Shown one piece after another: positions 53,250 to 62,197 of a stretch of 64,000 nucleotides of DNA. The stretch spans positions 62,001 through 126,000 of the forward strand of contig DATNGZ010000016.1 of assembly GCA_035605695.1 (NCBI GenBank), in the 5' to 3' direction. A program made the translations under genes and the position numbers. The notes under the pieces were generated by a model. The model did no database searches. It was given only the letters and a program-made list of their open reading frames with translations, and was not told where the DNA came from. Every line of letters begins with the position of its first letter. Within the stretch, counting starts at the first letter, position 1. Source of the DNA: VRUE01 sp035605695 (GTDB lineage: Bacteria; Actinomycetota; Thermoleophilia; Solirubrobacterales; 70-9).

Positions 53250-54254
53250 ATGCCGAACCTTCCGAAGCCGAGGCTGCGGCGCGTCGGCCGGCGCGGCGAG
53301 CTCATCTCCGCCCCCGCGGCTGAGCCCCAGACGCCCAACGTCGAGCAGATCGACTCCAGCGGCTTGCGCTGGGTCAACATCGAGCGGCCCGGCTCGTTGG
53401 AGCGCGCCTGGCTGGAGGAGAATTTTGACTTCCACGCGCTCGACCTCGAGGACGTGCTCTCGCGCAATCAGCGGCCGAAGATCGACGTCTACGACGATTA
53501 CCTCTTCATCGTCCTCCACTTCCCGGTCTTCGACCCGGCTGTCGGTCGCCTGGGTACCGGCGAGCTCGACCTCTTTGTCGGCCCCGGCTACGTGGTGACG
53601 ATTCCCAACCAGCCGCTGCAGCCGGTCGAGTATCTCTTCGAGCGCTGCCGGGCCAAGGAGGAGCTGCGCGAACAGCTCTTCTCTCGCGGCTCGGGCTACC
53701 TGCTCTACCGCCTCGTCGACGACAGCTTCGACTACTGCTTCCCGATGCTGCGCAAGATCGGCAACAAGCTCGACGCGCTCGAGGACGACATCTTCGAGGG
53801 GCGCTCGGAGGAGGTCGTGCGCGACATCTCCAACGTCAAGCAGGAGATCATCAACTTCCGCAAGGTGATCCGCCCGCAGCGCCCGGTGCTGCGCGACCTC
53901 GAGCGGGTCAAGCAGCGCTACCTCGCCACCGATCTTGACCTTGAGATCTACTTCGATGACATCGTCGACGCTCACGAGCGGATCTGGGACATGCTCGAGA
54001 ACTACAAGGAGGTCGTCGAGGCCCTCGCCGAGACCAATGAGTCGGTGATCTCCCACCGCGTCAACGACATCCTCCGCGTGCTCACCTCGATCACGGTCAT
54101 CGTCCTGCCGCTGACCCTTATCGCCAGCGTCTTCGGGATGAACTCATGGGTGCCCTTCGAGGGCAATGTTGGTGGATTTTTCATCGTCCTCGGCGGCATG
54201 CTTGGCATCCTGGTCGCGATGGTCGCCTACTTCCGCCGTCGCGGCTGGCTGTAG
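53250..54254 (+). CDS. corA: CorA-family divalent metal ion transporter
   Basis: Membrane protein of 334 residues. A long cytoplasmic domain is followed by two C-terminal membrane helices (about 272-293 and 305-325), with the signature GMN in SVFGMNSWVPF between them. It is typical of CorA magnesium/cobalt channels, which work as pentamers. An in-frame stop at 53244-53246 rules out an earlier start, so the ATG at 53250 is used. It diverges from the thrC transcript. A 9-bp inverted repeat follows its stop codon. Confidence 0.93.
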   Translation: MPNLPKPRLRRVGRRGELISAPAAEPQTPNVEQIDSSGLRWVNIERPGSLERAWLEENFDFHALDLEDVLSRNQRPKIDVYDDYLFIVLHFPVFDPAVGRLGTGELDLFVGPGYVVTIPNQPLQPVEYLFERCRAKEELREQLFSRGSGYLLYRLVDDSFDYCFPMLRKIGNKLDALEDDIFEGRSEEVVRDISNVKQEIINFRKVIRPQRPVLRDLERVKQRYLATDLDLEIYFDDIVDAHERIWDMLENYKEVVEALAETNESVISHRVNDILRVLTSITVIVLPLTLIASVFGMNSWVPFEGNVGGFFIVLGGMLGILVAMVAYFRRRGWL

Positions 54255-54256
54255 CC

Positions 54257-54304
54257 GGACGCGCCTGCGATTAGCCTTCTCGACACTCAATCGCCGGCGC
54301 GTCC
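54257..54304 (+). other. Inverted repeat after corA
   Basis: GGACGCGCC (54257-54265) and GGCGCGTCC (54296-54304) are perfect complements with a 30-nt loop. It has no T tract, so it is a weak or factor-dependent terminator at best. Confidence 0.4.
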
Positions 54305-54307
54305 CCA

Positions 54308-54313
54308 TAGGAT
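54308..54313 (+). promoter_or_regulatory. -10 box of the HIT-protein operon (TAGGAT)
   Basis: TAGGAT lies 7 nt before the GTG at 54321. Confidence 0.5.
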
Positions 54314-54320
54314 CGGACTT

Positions 54321-54809
54321 GTGGCCAATTTCCGCATCTGGGCGCCCTGGCGCCTCGCCTACGTGAAGGACGCGTCGAAGGACAGCGAGGAGGAGTGCAT
54401 CTTCTGCGCCAAGCCGGCCGCCGATGATGACGAGGCGACCCTGATCGTCCACCGCGGCGAGCACAGCTTCGTCATTCTCAACCTCTTCCCCTACACGAAC
54501 GGCCACCTGATGGTCGCCCCCTACGCGCACATCGGGCGGATCCAGGAGCTGCCACCCGAGACCGTGGCGGAGATGATGGGTTTTGCCCAGTTGGCGATGA
54601 GCCGGCTCGAGGACGTCTACAGCCCACACGGCTTCAACGTCGGCTTCAACCAAGGCCGCGTCGCCGGCGCCGGGGTCGAGCATCACATTCACATGCATGT
54701 GGTTCCGCGCTGGGGCGGCGACACCAACTTCATGCCGGTTATCGCCGACACCAGGGTGATGCCGCAGACGCTGGAGCAAAGCTATGAGGCACTGAAGGGA
54801 GCATTTTGA
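54321..54809 (+). CDS. HIT-family nucleotide hydrolase/transferase
   Basis: Histidine-triad protein of 162 residues. The catalytic triad is HHIHMHVVPRW near residue 120, and a Cys pair (ECIFC near 28) with later histidines suggests the zinc site of the GalT/Ap4A-phosphorylase branch. It is probably a dinucleoside-polyphosphate phosphorylase or related enzyme. It starts at GTG, supported by the TAGGAT box. The stop overlaps the next gene by 4 bp, the first of three such overlaps in a row. Confidence 0.88.
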   Translation: MANFRIWAPWRLAYVKDASKDSEEECIFCAKPAADDDEATLIVHRGEHSFVILNLFPYTNGHLMVAPYAHIGRIQELPPETVAEMMGFAQLAMSRLEDVYSPHGFNVGFNQGRVAGAGVEHHIHMHVVPRWGGDTNFMPVIADTRVMPQTLEQSYEALKGAF

Positions 54810-56188
54810 GCGAGCAACCGACCCTGGCCCCGCCGGGGATCTTCAAGGCCTATGACATCCGCGGCCTCTACGGGACCGAGATGGATGAGACCACGGCGCA
54901 CGCGATCGGCCGCGCTTTCGCCAGGGTGCTGGCCCGGCTGCGCGGCAAGCAACCGACCGAGCTGCGCGTCGGCCTCGGCCGCGACATGCGGCTGACCGCG
55001 CCGGCGATGGCGGCCGAGCTGCGCGACGGCATGATTTTCGAGGGTACGACCGTGATCGACGCCGGCATGATCGCCACCGAGATGCTCTACCACCTGGTCG
55101 GTTCGCGCGAGCTTGACGGCGGCGCGATGGTCACCGCTTCGCACAACCCCAAGGCCTACACCGGGGTGAAGCTGGTCCGCGAGGGCGCCCTCCCCCTCTC
55201 CGGCGAAGCCGGGATCGGCGACGTGCGCAACGAGATTGAGGCGGGCCTTGGCCACGCCCCTGGCGGCGGCTCCTTCGAGGAGGTCGACATCTGGGACGAG
55301 TATCGCGCCAGCGCACTCGGCTTTATCGACCCAGACAGGGTGAAGCCGATGAAGGTCGTCGTCGACGGCGGCAACGGGATGTCGGGACCGATGGTCGGCC
55401 CAATCCTGAGCAAGCTCGGACTCGACCTCGAGGAGATGTACTTCGAGCCCGACGGCGAGTTCCCCGACCATGAGCCGAACCCGCTGCTGGAGGAGAACCG
55501 GCGGATGATCATCGACCGCGTGCGGGCCTCCGGCGCCGACCTCGGCATCGCCTGGGACGGCGACGCCGACCGCTGCTTCTTCATCGATGGCAGCGGCGAG
55601 TTCTGCGACGGCGACTTCATCTGCGCCCTGCTCGCTCGCGCGGCGCTGGCGAAGAACCCCGGTGCGACGATCCTCTACGACCCGCGTTCGAGCCGCGCCG
55701 TGCCCGACCTGATCGCCGCCGAAGGCGGCCGTTCCGACCTCTCCCGCGTCGGCCACGCCTTCTTCAAGCGGCGGATGCGCGAGGAGGGCGCCGCCTTCGG
55801 TGGCGAGGTCTCCGGCCATTACTACTTCCGCGACTTCTGGAACGCCGACTCGGGCACGATCCCGGCGCTGCTGGTCCTGGAGCTGCTCTCTGTCGACGGG
55901 CGTTCGCTGGGCGAGCTGATGGCCGAGTTCCGCTCGCGCTACTTCATCTCCGGTGAGATCAACTCCGAGGTCGCCGATCCGGAGGCGAAGATGGCCGAGA
56001 TCGGCGAGCGCTACTCCGACGGCGAGCAGACGACGCTCGACGGCATCTCGGTCGACTACCCCCAGTGGCACTTCAACGTGCGGCCCTCCAACACCGAGCC
56101 GCTGCTGCGGCTCAACCTCGAGTCGCTGGTCTCGAGCGAGGACATGGAGGCCAAGCGCGACGAGGTGCTCGGGCTGATCCGGGCGTGA
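54806..56188 (+). CDS. manB: Phosphomannomutase/phosphoglucomutase
   Basis: Alpha-D-phosphohexomutase of 460 residues interconverting hexose 6- and 1-phosphates. The phosphoserine loop is TASHNP (near residue 111), the metal loop DGDADR (near 252), the sugar-binding GGEVSGHYYF (near 332) and the phosphate-binding RPSNTEPLLRL (near 430). It supplies mannose 1-phosphate or glucose 1-phosphate for the nucleotide-sugar genes on both sides. It starts at TTG, overlapping the HIT gene stop by 4 bp. Confidence 0.93.
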   Translation: MSEQPTLAPPGIFKAYDIRGLYGTEMDETTAHAIGRAFARVLARLRGKQPTELRVGLGRDMRLTAPAMAAELRDGMIFEGTTVIDAGMIATEMLYHLVGSRELDGGAMVTASHNPKAYTGVKLVREGALPLSGEAGIGDVRNEIEAGLGHAPGGGSFEEVDIWDEYRASALGFIDPDRVKPMKVVVDGGNGMSGPMVGPILSKLGLDLEEMYFEPDGEFPDHEPNPLLEENRRMIIDRVRASGADLGIAWDGDADRCFFIDGSGEFCDGDFICALLARAALAKNPGATILYDPRSSRAVPDLIAAEGGRSDLSRVGHAFFKRRMREEGAAFGGEVSGHYYFRDFWNADSGTIPALLVLELLSVDGRSLGELMAEFRSRYFISGEINSEVADPEAKMAEIGERYSDGEQTTLDGISVDYPQWHFNVRPSNTEPLLRLNLESLVSSEDMEAKRDEVLGLIRA

Positions 56189-57189
56189 CGCTGACGCCGG
56201 ATCAGGCGCTTGAGCAAGCGGCCCTGGCCGGGATCCATTGCCTGCGCATCCCCACTCCCTTTGCCGTTGGGCGGGTCAACTGCTACCTGATCGAGGACGA
56301 GCCGCTGACCCTGGTCGACACCGGTCCTAACTCGGGCAAGGCGCTCGACGAGCTGCAGTCGCAGCTCGGTGCGCGCGGGCACTCGATCGACGACATCGAG
56401 CTGGTCATCGTCACCCACCAGCACATCGATCACCTCGGCCTGGTCGAGATCATCGTCGAGCATTCGGGCGCCGAGGTTGCGGCGATCGGCGTCGCCGCCG
56501 AGCGCCTCGCCAACTTCGACGAGGACGCCGAGGCCGAGGACCGTTTCGCGGTCGAGCTGATGATCCGCAACGGTATTCCCGAGGAGGTGACGGTGGCGCT
56601 GCGCAGCGTCTCGCGCAGCTTCCGCGCCTGGGGCTCGCAGGTGACCGTGACAAAGCCGTTGGCCGATGGCGAGGAGATCACTTTCCGCGACCGCACTCTG
56701 CAGGCGATCCATCGCCCCGGCCACAGCCCTTCCGACACGGTCTTCTGGGATCAGCAGCGCAAGATCCTGCTCGCCGCCGACCACCTGATCGCCCATATCT
56801 CCTCCAACCCGCTGATCTCACGCGCGCTCGACGGCTCCGAGCAGCGGCCGCAGGCGCTCGTCACCTACATCGAGTCGATGGAAAAGACGCGCGAAATGCC
56901 AGCCGAGATCGTCCTCCCCGGCCACGGCGACCCGGTCACCGATCACGTCGCCCTGATCGATGACCGCATCGCCAAGCACGAGCGCCGCAAGGAGAGGATC
57001 TACAAGCTGATCGCCGAGCAGCCGCGCAGCGGCTACGAGATCGCCCAGGCGATCTGGGGCAACGTCGCCGTCACCCAGGCCTACCTGACCCTCTCCGAGG
57101 TGATCGGCCACGCCGACCTGCTCGTAAACGAGGGCCGCGTGCGCGAAGCCGAGGATGGCGAGGTGATCCGCTATGAGGCGACCGGGTAG
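56185..57189 (+). CDS. MBL-fold metallo-hydrolase with C-terminal winged helix
   Basis: Metallo-beta-lactamase-fold protein of 334 residues. The metal motif THQHIDHLGL lies near residue 75, a histidine in HRPGHSPSD near 176, an aspartate in LAADHLIAH and a final histidine in LPGHGDPV. The C-terminal part (about 275-334, with KLIAEQPRSGYEIAQAIWG) resembles the LACTB2-like winged helix. The GTG at 56185 overlaps the mutase stop by 4 bp. Members hydrolyse thioesters, lactones or RNA; the substrate here is unknown. Confidence 0.88.
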   Translation: MTLTPDQALEQAALAGIHCLRIPTPFAVGRVNCYLIEDEPLTLVDTGPNSGKALDELQSQLGARGHSIDDIELVIVTHQHIDHLGLVEIIVEHSGAEVAAIGVAAERLANFDEDAEAEDRFAVELMIRNGIPEEVTVALRSVSRSFRAWGSQVTVTKPLADGEEITFRDRTLQAIHRPGHSPSDTVFWDQQRKILLAADHLIAHISSNPLISRALDGSEQRPQALVTYIESMEKTREMPAEIVLPGHGDPVTDHVALIDDRIAKHERRKERIYKLIAEQPRSGYEIAQAIWGNVAVTQAYLTLSEVIGHADLLVNEGRVREAEDGEVIRYEATG

Positions 57190-58141
57190 CCGCCGGTCCG
57201 CCAAGAAGCGGATGCTGATCATCGTCAATCCCTACGCCACGACGGTTTCGGATCGGCTCAAGAACCTTGTGGTCTACGCGCTGCAGGGGCGCTATGAGGT
57301 TGAAACCGTCTCGACCGAGGCGCAGAACCATGCGACCGAGATCGGGCGCGAGGTTCGGGATCACGGCTATGACGTGGTCGTTGCCTTCGGCGGCGACGGG
57401 ACGCTGAACGAGGTCGTCAACGGGCTGGCCGGGACCGATGTGCCGGTTTCGGTGCTACCCGGTGGCTCGACCAATGTCGTCTGCCGCACGCTGGGCATCC
57501 CCAACGATGTAGTTGATGCGACTGAGCACCTGCTGGCAGTAGCTGACGATTGGCAGCCGCGGCGAATCGACCTCGGCAAGGCCGACGACCGGCATTTTGT
57601 TTTCTCCTGCGGAGCCGGGATCGATGCGACGGTGGTCAAGCGTGTCGACGCCCACCCGCGGCTGAAGTCAGCGGCCGGCCCCTACTACTTCAGCTGGGCG
57701 GCGATCTCGGCCTTCTATCGCTCCTACCTGGTCAATCCCGTCCGGCTCCAGGTCGAGACCGGTGGCGGCGACTCGGCTGAGGGCGTCACCGCCTTGGCCC
57801 AGAACTCCGACCCGTTCACCTACTTCGCCAGCCGTCCGGTGCGGGTTTGTGAGGGAGTCGCGATCGACGATGGAACGCTCGCCCTTGGGGTACTGAAGCG
57901 AGCCACCCAGCGCGACATGCCGATGCTGATGTCGCGCCTCTTCAGCGAGCAGCGCCCCGCCTCCCGCCATCGCCAGATCGATCAGTTCGACGCGGTCAGC
58001 GAGGCCACTGTCTCCTCCACCTCCGAGACCAAGGACGGCATCGTCCGCCCCTTCCCGGTTCAGGTCGACGGTGACTACATCGGCGAGAAGACGCGCTTGA
58101 AGCTGCGCGCCGAGCCAGGCGCGCTAACGGTCATTGCCTGA
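57173..58141 (+). CDS. Diacylglycerol/lipid kinase family protein
   Basis: DAGK-catalytic-domain protein of 322 residues. Visible are IIVNPYAT near residue 15, the nucleotide loop AFGGDGTLNEVVNGL near 70, LPGGSTNVVCRTLG near 95 and a C-terminal QVDGDYIG segment. The family phosphorylates diacylglycerol, sphingoid bases or undecaprenol-type lipids. Its start overlaps the metallo-hydrolase gene by 17 bp, so the four-gene HIT-mutase-hydrolase-kinase group is probably one transcript. Confidence 0.9.
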   Translation: MRRPGSRRSAKKRMLIIVNPYATTVSDRLKNLVVYALQGRYEVETVSTEAQNHATEIGREVRDHGYDVVVAFGGDGTLNEVVNGLAGTDVPVSVLPGGSTNVVCRTLGIPNDVVDATEHLLAVADDWQPRRIDLGKADDRHFVFSCGAGIDATVVKRVDAHPRLKSAAGPYYFSWAAISAFYRSYLVNPVRLQVETGGGDSAEGVTALAQNSDPFTYFASRPVRVCEGVAIDDGTLALGVLKRATQRDMPMLMSRLFSEQRPASRHRQIDQFDAVSEATVSSTSETKDGIVRPFPVQVDGDYIGEKTRLKLRAEPGALTVIA

Positions 58142-58147
58142 GTGGGC

Positions 58148-59395
58148 CTAAAGTCTGACCAGGTTCTTAGCGTCGATGCTGCGAGTGACGCCGCGGAAGT
58201 CGGCAACCAGCGGCGCCGTGTCGACGACGCCCTCGTAGTCGACACTGGGATGCGCGGTGACGATTGCCGCGATGTCAGTGCCGCGCAATGCCTCATCTAG
58301 CTCGACCGAGCTGAGACCGAGGTCCTTCAGCGCCGGCACGTGAGGGTCGTGGTAGGAGACGTCGCCGCCGAGGTCGATCAGCTTCTTGGCGATCTTCAGC
58401 GAGGGCGACTCGCGGATATCGCCGACGCCGGCCTTGTAGCTGACTCCGAGGATGAGGATCTTGGAGCCGTTGACCGGCTTGCCAGCATCGTTGAGCGCCC
58501 GCTCAATTCGCTCGACGCAGAAGGCGGGTTGGGTCTGGTTGACCTTGCCGGCGAGCTCGATGAACTCCGGGTAGAAGTCGTGCTCGCGGGCCTTGAAGGC
58601 GAGGTAGAAGGGGTCGACCGGGAGGCAGTGACCACCCATGCCGGGGCCGGGGTCAAAGCGCATGAAGCCGAAGGGCTTGGTTGAGGCCGCGTCGACAACC
58701 TCCCAGATGTCAATGCCGAGCCGATCGCAGAGCTGGGCCATCTCGTTGACCAGGGCGATGTTGACCGAACGGAAGATGTTCTCCAGGAGCTTTGAGAGCT
58801 CGGCCGTCTCCGGACTGGAGAGGACGACAACCTCGTCGCAGATCAAGCCGTAGAGCTCACGGGCGCGCTCGGTGCAGGCCGGCGTGATTCCGCCGATCAG
58901 CTTCGGCGTGGTCTTCACTGTGTAATCGGTGCGACCGGGGTCGATTCGCTCGGGTGAGAAGGCGAGGTGGAAGTCGCGGCCGGCAGAGAGGCCGGACTCC
59001 TCGAGGATCGGCAGCAGGCGCTCGCGGGTCGTACCGGGGTAGGTGGTCGACTCAAGTACCACGAGCTGCTCGGGCTGCAGTACCTGAGAGAGCGCGGTCG
59101 CCGACTCGATCAGGTAGGTCAGGTCGGGCTCGCGCGAGCCGGTCAGCGGCGTCGGCACGCAGATGATCACCGCTTCGCAGGAGGCGAGGTCGGCTTGGTT
59201 GGCACTCGCCCGCAGCCGCTTGCCGAGCGGCGCCAGGATCGCGTCACTGATGTCCTCGATGTGGCTGCGGCCGGCGTTGATGCCCTCGACCTTGCGCTGG
59301 TCGGAGTCGAGCCCGACGACCTCATGCCCGGACTCGGCGAATGCCACCGCGAGCGGCAGGCCGACGTACCCAAGTCCCACGATCCCGATCTTCAT
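58148..59395 (-). CDS. Nucleotide-sugar dehydrogenase (UDP-GlcNAc/UDP-ManNAc type)
   Basis: UDP-sugar 6-dehydrogenase of 415 residues. The NAD-binding motif GIVGLGYVGLPLA is at residues 4-16, the catalytic lysine region AELSKLLEN near 210, and the active-site cysteine lies in GMGGHCLPVDPFYL near 257. The sequence resembles WbpA/WecC enzymes oxidising N-acetylhexosamines more than UDP-glucose dehydrogenase. It diverges from a WbpD-like and a WbpE-like gene, which supports UDP-acetamido-uronic acid synthesis. The ATG at 59395 is chosen over a 20-residue longer frame. Confidence 0.9.
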   Translation of the reverse strand: MKIGIVGLGYVGLPLAVAFAESGHEVVGLDSDQRKVEGINAGRSHIEDISDAILAPLGKRLRASANQADLASCEAVIICVPTPLTGSREPDLTYLIESATALSQVLQPEQLVVLESTTYPGTTRERLLPILEESGLSAGRDFHLAFSPERIDPGRTDYTVKTTPKLIGGITPACTERARELYGLICDEVVVLSSPETAELSKLLENIFRSVNIALVNEMAQLCDRLGIDIWEVVDAASTKPFGFMRFDPGPGMGGHCLPVDPFYLAFKAREHDFYPEFIELAGKVNQTQPAFCVERIERALNDAGKPVNGSKILILGVSYKAGVGDIRESPSLKIAKKLIDLGGDVSYHDPHVPALKDLGLSSVELDEALRGTDIAAIVTAHPSVDYEGVVDTAPLVADFRGVTRSIDAKNLVRL

Positions 59396-59534
59396 GGTCG
59401 CGGTGTAGGTGTCGTTGACGGGCAGCGACGGTGCATTGCTTTCATGCACAGACAACGGAATGCTCGCCGCCCAGCTTTCGCCGCCCTGCGACCGTTAGCA
59501 TGCCGCCGATCATCGACGGGTCAAGAGATTTCGG

Positions 59535-59540
59535 GACATT
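59535..59540 (+). promoter_or_regulatory. -10 box of the surface-sugar operon (GACATT)
   Basis: GACATT lies 6 nt before the GTG at 59547. The rest of the 151-bp divergent spacer shows nothing I can name. Confidence 0.4.
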
Positions 59541-59546
59541 CGCGCG

Positions 59547-60113
59547 GTGAGCGGGGCAGCGCTGCAGCCATCCGATTTGGCCCCCGGGCTGCTGCTCGGC
59601 GCCGGCGTCGAGATCGGCCCCGACGTGCTGATCGGCGGTTACGCCGTCATTCACGCCGGCGTTGAGATTGGCGCCGGAGCGCGGATTGGCGATCACGCCC
59701 AGATCCGTGACGGGGCGAAGGTCGGTCCCGGCGCGACGGTCGGCAGTCTCAGCTCGGTCGACCCCGGCGTCAGGATCGGTGCTCGCTCCAGCGTGCAGGC
59801 GCGCTGCTACCTCTCGGCGGGCACCGTCGTCGAGGACGACGTCTTCATCGGTCCCGGCGTGACCCTCGCCAACGACAACACGATGGACCGCCACCCGACG
59901 GAGTTCGAGCTCGAAGGGCCGCTCTTGCGCCACGCCTGCCGGATCGGCGCCGGCGTCGTAGTCTGCCCGGCGATCGAGATCGGCGAAGAGGCCTTTGTCG
60001 CCGCGGGCGCAGTTGTCGTCGCCAATGTCGCGCCGCGCAGCGTCGTTATGGGCGTGCCGGGTCGCAGCGTTCGCCAGGTCCCGGACGAGGACCTGTTGGA
60101 GCGCTGGCGTTGA
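59547..60113 (+). CDS. Hexapeptide-repeat acyltransferase, WbpD-like
   Basis: Left-handed beta-helix protein of 188 residues with many [IV]G-x4 hexapeptide repeats (about 15-150) and a C-terminal cap. The segment FIGPGVTLANDN and the end VMGVPGRSVRQV resemble sugar N-acetyltransferases of the WbpD family, which acetylate a 3-amino group of UDP-GlcNAc-derived uronic acids. It starts at GTG after a GACATT box. It directly precedes an aminotransferase gene that would supply the amino group. Confidence 0.85.
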   Translation: MSGAALQPSDLAPGLLLGAGVEIGPDVLIGGYAVIHAGVEIGAGARIGDHAQIRDGAKVGPGATVGSLSSVDPGVRIGARSSVQARCYLSAGTVVEDDVFIGPGVTLANDNTMDRHPTEFELEGPLLRHACRIGAGVVVCPAIEIGEEAFVAAGAVVVANVAPRSVVMGVPGRSVRQVPDEDLLERWR

Positions 60114-60141
60114 GCGCCGCGCGCGGCGAGAGGCCGCCCGG

Positions 60142-61245
60142 GTGAGCGTTCCGCTCTTTGCCGTCAGGCCTGTGCTTGAGCCGCTGTTCGATGAGATCGT
60201 GGCGCGCCAAAACGACGTCCTGCGCTCTGGGCAGTACATCCTCGGTCCCGAGGTCGAGGCCTTCGAGGCGGAGTTCGCGGCTTTCCTCGGCGCCCGCCAC
60301 TGCGTCGGGGTGGCTAACGGGACCGACGCGTTGACGATTGCGCTGCGCGCCCTCGGAATCGAGCGGGGCGACGAGGTGGTGGTGCCAGCGCTGACCTTCT
60401 ACGCAACGGCCGAGGCCGTCGTCAACGCCGGCGCGACGCCGGTCCTCTGCGACGTCGACGCGCATACGTTCGATATGACCGCGGCCACGGCGGAGCCCGC
60501 GATCGGCCCCCGCACCAAGGCGTTGTTGCCGGTTCACCTGTACGGAAATCCGGCGCCAATGGCCGAGCTGCGTGAGCTCGCCGCGGCGCACGGCCTGCGC
60601 CTGCTCGAGGACGCCGCGCAGGCAGCCGGCGCCAAGCTCGAAGGCAGGATGGCCGGCGCCCTCGGTGACGCCGCCACCTTCAGCTTCTTCCCCTCCAAGA
60701 ACCTGGGTGGGTTCGGCGACGGCGGCGCGATCGTCACCGACGACGATGAAGTCGCCGCGATCGCCCGCACGCTCCGCTTCCACGGCTCCGAGGACAAGGT
60801 GTTGCACACGGAGGTGGGCTACAACTCGCGGCTCGACGAGATGCAGGCCGCCGGCCTGCGCGTTCTGCTCCCCCACCTTGCCGGCTGGACCGAGTCGCGT
60901 CGCCGCGTCGCCTCGGCCTACGCGAACAACGGGCTCGGCGAGGCGGTCGAGCTGCCAACCGAGACGGCGGGCGGCGAGTCCTGCTACCACCTCTACGTTG
61001 TCCGTTGCCCCGAGCGGGACCGGCTCGCCGAGCAGCTCGCCGCCAGTGGGATCGGCGCTCGCGCCTACTACACGATTCCGCTTCACCGCCAGCCCGCTCT
61101 GGGCGAGTTCGTGCCGAGGGTCCCGCTGCCGGGAGTCGATTCCGCCGCAGCCGAATCGCTGGCGCTGCCAATGGGCCCGGCGCTGAGCGACGAGCAGGTG
61201 GCCGAGGCCTCGCGAGCGGCTCGCGCGGCCCTCGCCGTCAGCTGA
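60142..61245 (+). CDS. DegT/DnrJ/EryC1-family sugar aminotransferase, WbpE-like
   Basis: PLP enzyme of 367 residues. It starts VPLFAVRPVLEPL, contains NGTDALTIALRALG, the HLYGNPAPM loop, LEDAAQAAGA, and the cofactor lysine in FFPSKNLGGFGDGG. These enzymes transfer an amino group from glutamate to keto-sugars such as UDP-3-keto-GlcNAcA. The GTG at 60142 is chosen since the longer frame overlaps the acyltransferase gene in another phase. A WbpB-like oxidoreductase that would make the keto-sugar is not in the window. Confidence 0.9.
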   Translation: MSVPLFAVRPVLEPLFDEIVARQNDVLRSGQYILGPEVEAFEAEFAAFLGARHCVGVANGTDALTIALRALGIERGDEVVVPALTFYATAEAVVNAGATPVLCDVDAHTFDMTAATAEPAIGPRTKALLPVHLYGNPAPMAELRELAAAHGLRLLEDAAQAAGAKLEGRMAGALGDAATFSFFPSKNLGGFGDGGAIVTDDDEVAAIARTLRFHGSEDKVLHTEVGYNSRLDEMQAAGLRVLLPHLAGWTESRRRVASAYANNGLGEAVELPTETAGGESCYHLYVVRCPERDRLAEQLAASGIGARAYYTIPLHRQPALGEFVPRVPLPGVDSAAAESLALPMGPALSDEQVAEASRAARAALAVS

Positions 61246-61253
61246 GCAGGGAT

Positions 61254-61730
61254 TCAGGCGGGGACGGGAGATGCGTGCAGCGCCTCCCGAACAGCGGCTT
61301 GTATCGGCAGCAGTCCGGTTCGCTCGGCGGCCGAGCGGCGCGACGGCGCCCCCTCGACCGCTGCGCTCAGGCAGTCAAGGTCCTCGACGGCGATCACCTT
61401 TCCCTCCGCGGCGAGCGCCCGGCTGAACTCGACCTGATGATCGTCAACGGTCTCCTCGTAGCGCTTCAGGCGCGGAACAACCACCGGGGTATGGCCGGCG
61501 CGCAGCGCGCAGAGGATGCTGCCCGCCCCGGCGTGGCAAACCACGACCTCGGCCGCTTCCATGCTCTCGATCATTTCCGGGAACTGCATAAAGGCATTTG
61601 TTCGTGCGGCCCCCGCGGGAGGATCCACCGGACCGTGCTGGACCAGCAGCTGCTCGCCGGGGAGGGTCTCGAGCGCCCGCACGAAGCGCTCGAAGGGAAT
61701 CTGGGTTGAGCCGACGGTGGCGAAGATCAC
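61254..61730 (-). CDS. Glycosyltransferase catalytic subunit, Alg13/PssE-like
   Basis: GT28 C-terminal-domain protein of 158 residues. It starts IFATVGSTQIPFERFVRAL, typical of Alg13/EpsF/PssE, and has VVCHAGAGSI and VVVPRLKRYEETVDDHQVEF motifs for the UDP-sugar site. It needs a membrane partner of the Alg14 type, encoded immediately upstream. The GTG at 61730 overlaps that gene's stop by 4 bp. The pair should add a sugar to a lipid-linked intermediate at the cytoplasmic membrane face. Confidence 0.85.
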   Translation of the reverse strand: MIFATVGSTQIPFERFVRALETLPGEQLLVQHGPVDPPAGAARTNAFMQFPEMIESMEAAEVVVCHAGAGSILCALRAGHTPVVVPRLKRYEETVDDHQVEFSRALAAEGKVIAVEDLDCLSAAVEGAPSRRSAAERTGLLPIQAAVREALHASPVPA

Positions 61731-62197
61731 GCGACGCTCCCGTGGAAGCGGGCCCGGCGCAGCTCTGCAAGCGAGTCCCACTGGACGAAGAAGGCGCTGG
61801 CGAGTGGGTAGACCAGCCGCCCCGTCAGCGCCAGCTTCTCGACCCGGGTGATCGACTCGACGTAGACGAGGCGACGGCGCTGGAGGCGGCCGAGGATGAA
61901 GAAGGGAAGCGCCAGGCCGGCGCCGGTGGATATGACAACGCTCGGGTTCTGTTCGCGCAGCACCCGCCAGGCCAGGCGCAGGTTGCGGAAGAAGTTGCCG
62001 ATGTCGCGTGGGGTCGGTCCGTGTCCGTAGATAACCTGCTCGTCCTTGAGCAGGTACTCGACGTCGGTCGAGCGCAGGGTGACCCAGGTCCGCTCCATGT
62101 CCCCCCAGGCGGGCTCCAAAGCGAGCATCTGCAAGAGGTGACCGCCGGGAGAGGCGACGATCAAAACTCTCTCGGAGGGCGCCCGCCGCGGGCTCAT
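61727..62197 (-). CDS. Membrane-anchoring glycosyltransferase subunit, Alg14/PssD-like
   Basis: Protein of 156 residues with the Alg14 signature: IVASPGGHLLQMLAL near residue 14, VISTGAGLALPFF near 87, YVESITRVEKLALTGRL near 110 and an FVQWDSLAE end. It recruits the Alg13-like catalytic subunit to the membrane and contributes to the active site. It overlaps the deacetylase gene upstream and the Alg13-like gene downstream by 4 bp each, so the three form one operon. Confidence 0.87.
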   Translation of the reverse strand: MSPRRAPSERVLIVASPGGHLLQMLALEPAWGDMERTWVTLRSTDVEYLLKDEQVIYGHGPTPRDIGNFFRNLRLAWRVLREQNPSVVISTGAGLALPFFILGRLQRRRLVYVESITRVEKLALTGRLVYPLASAFFVQWDSLAELRRARFHGSVA

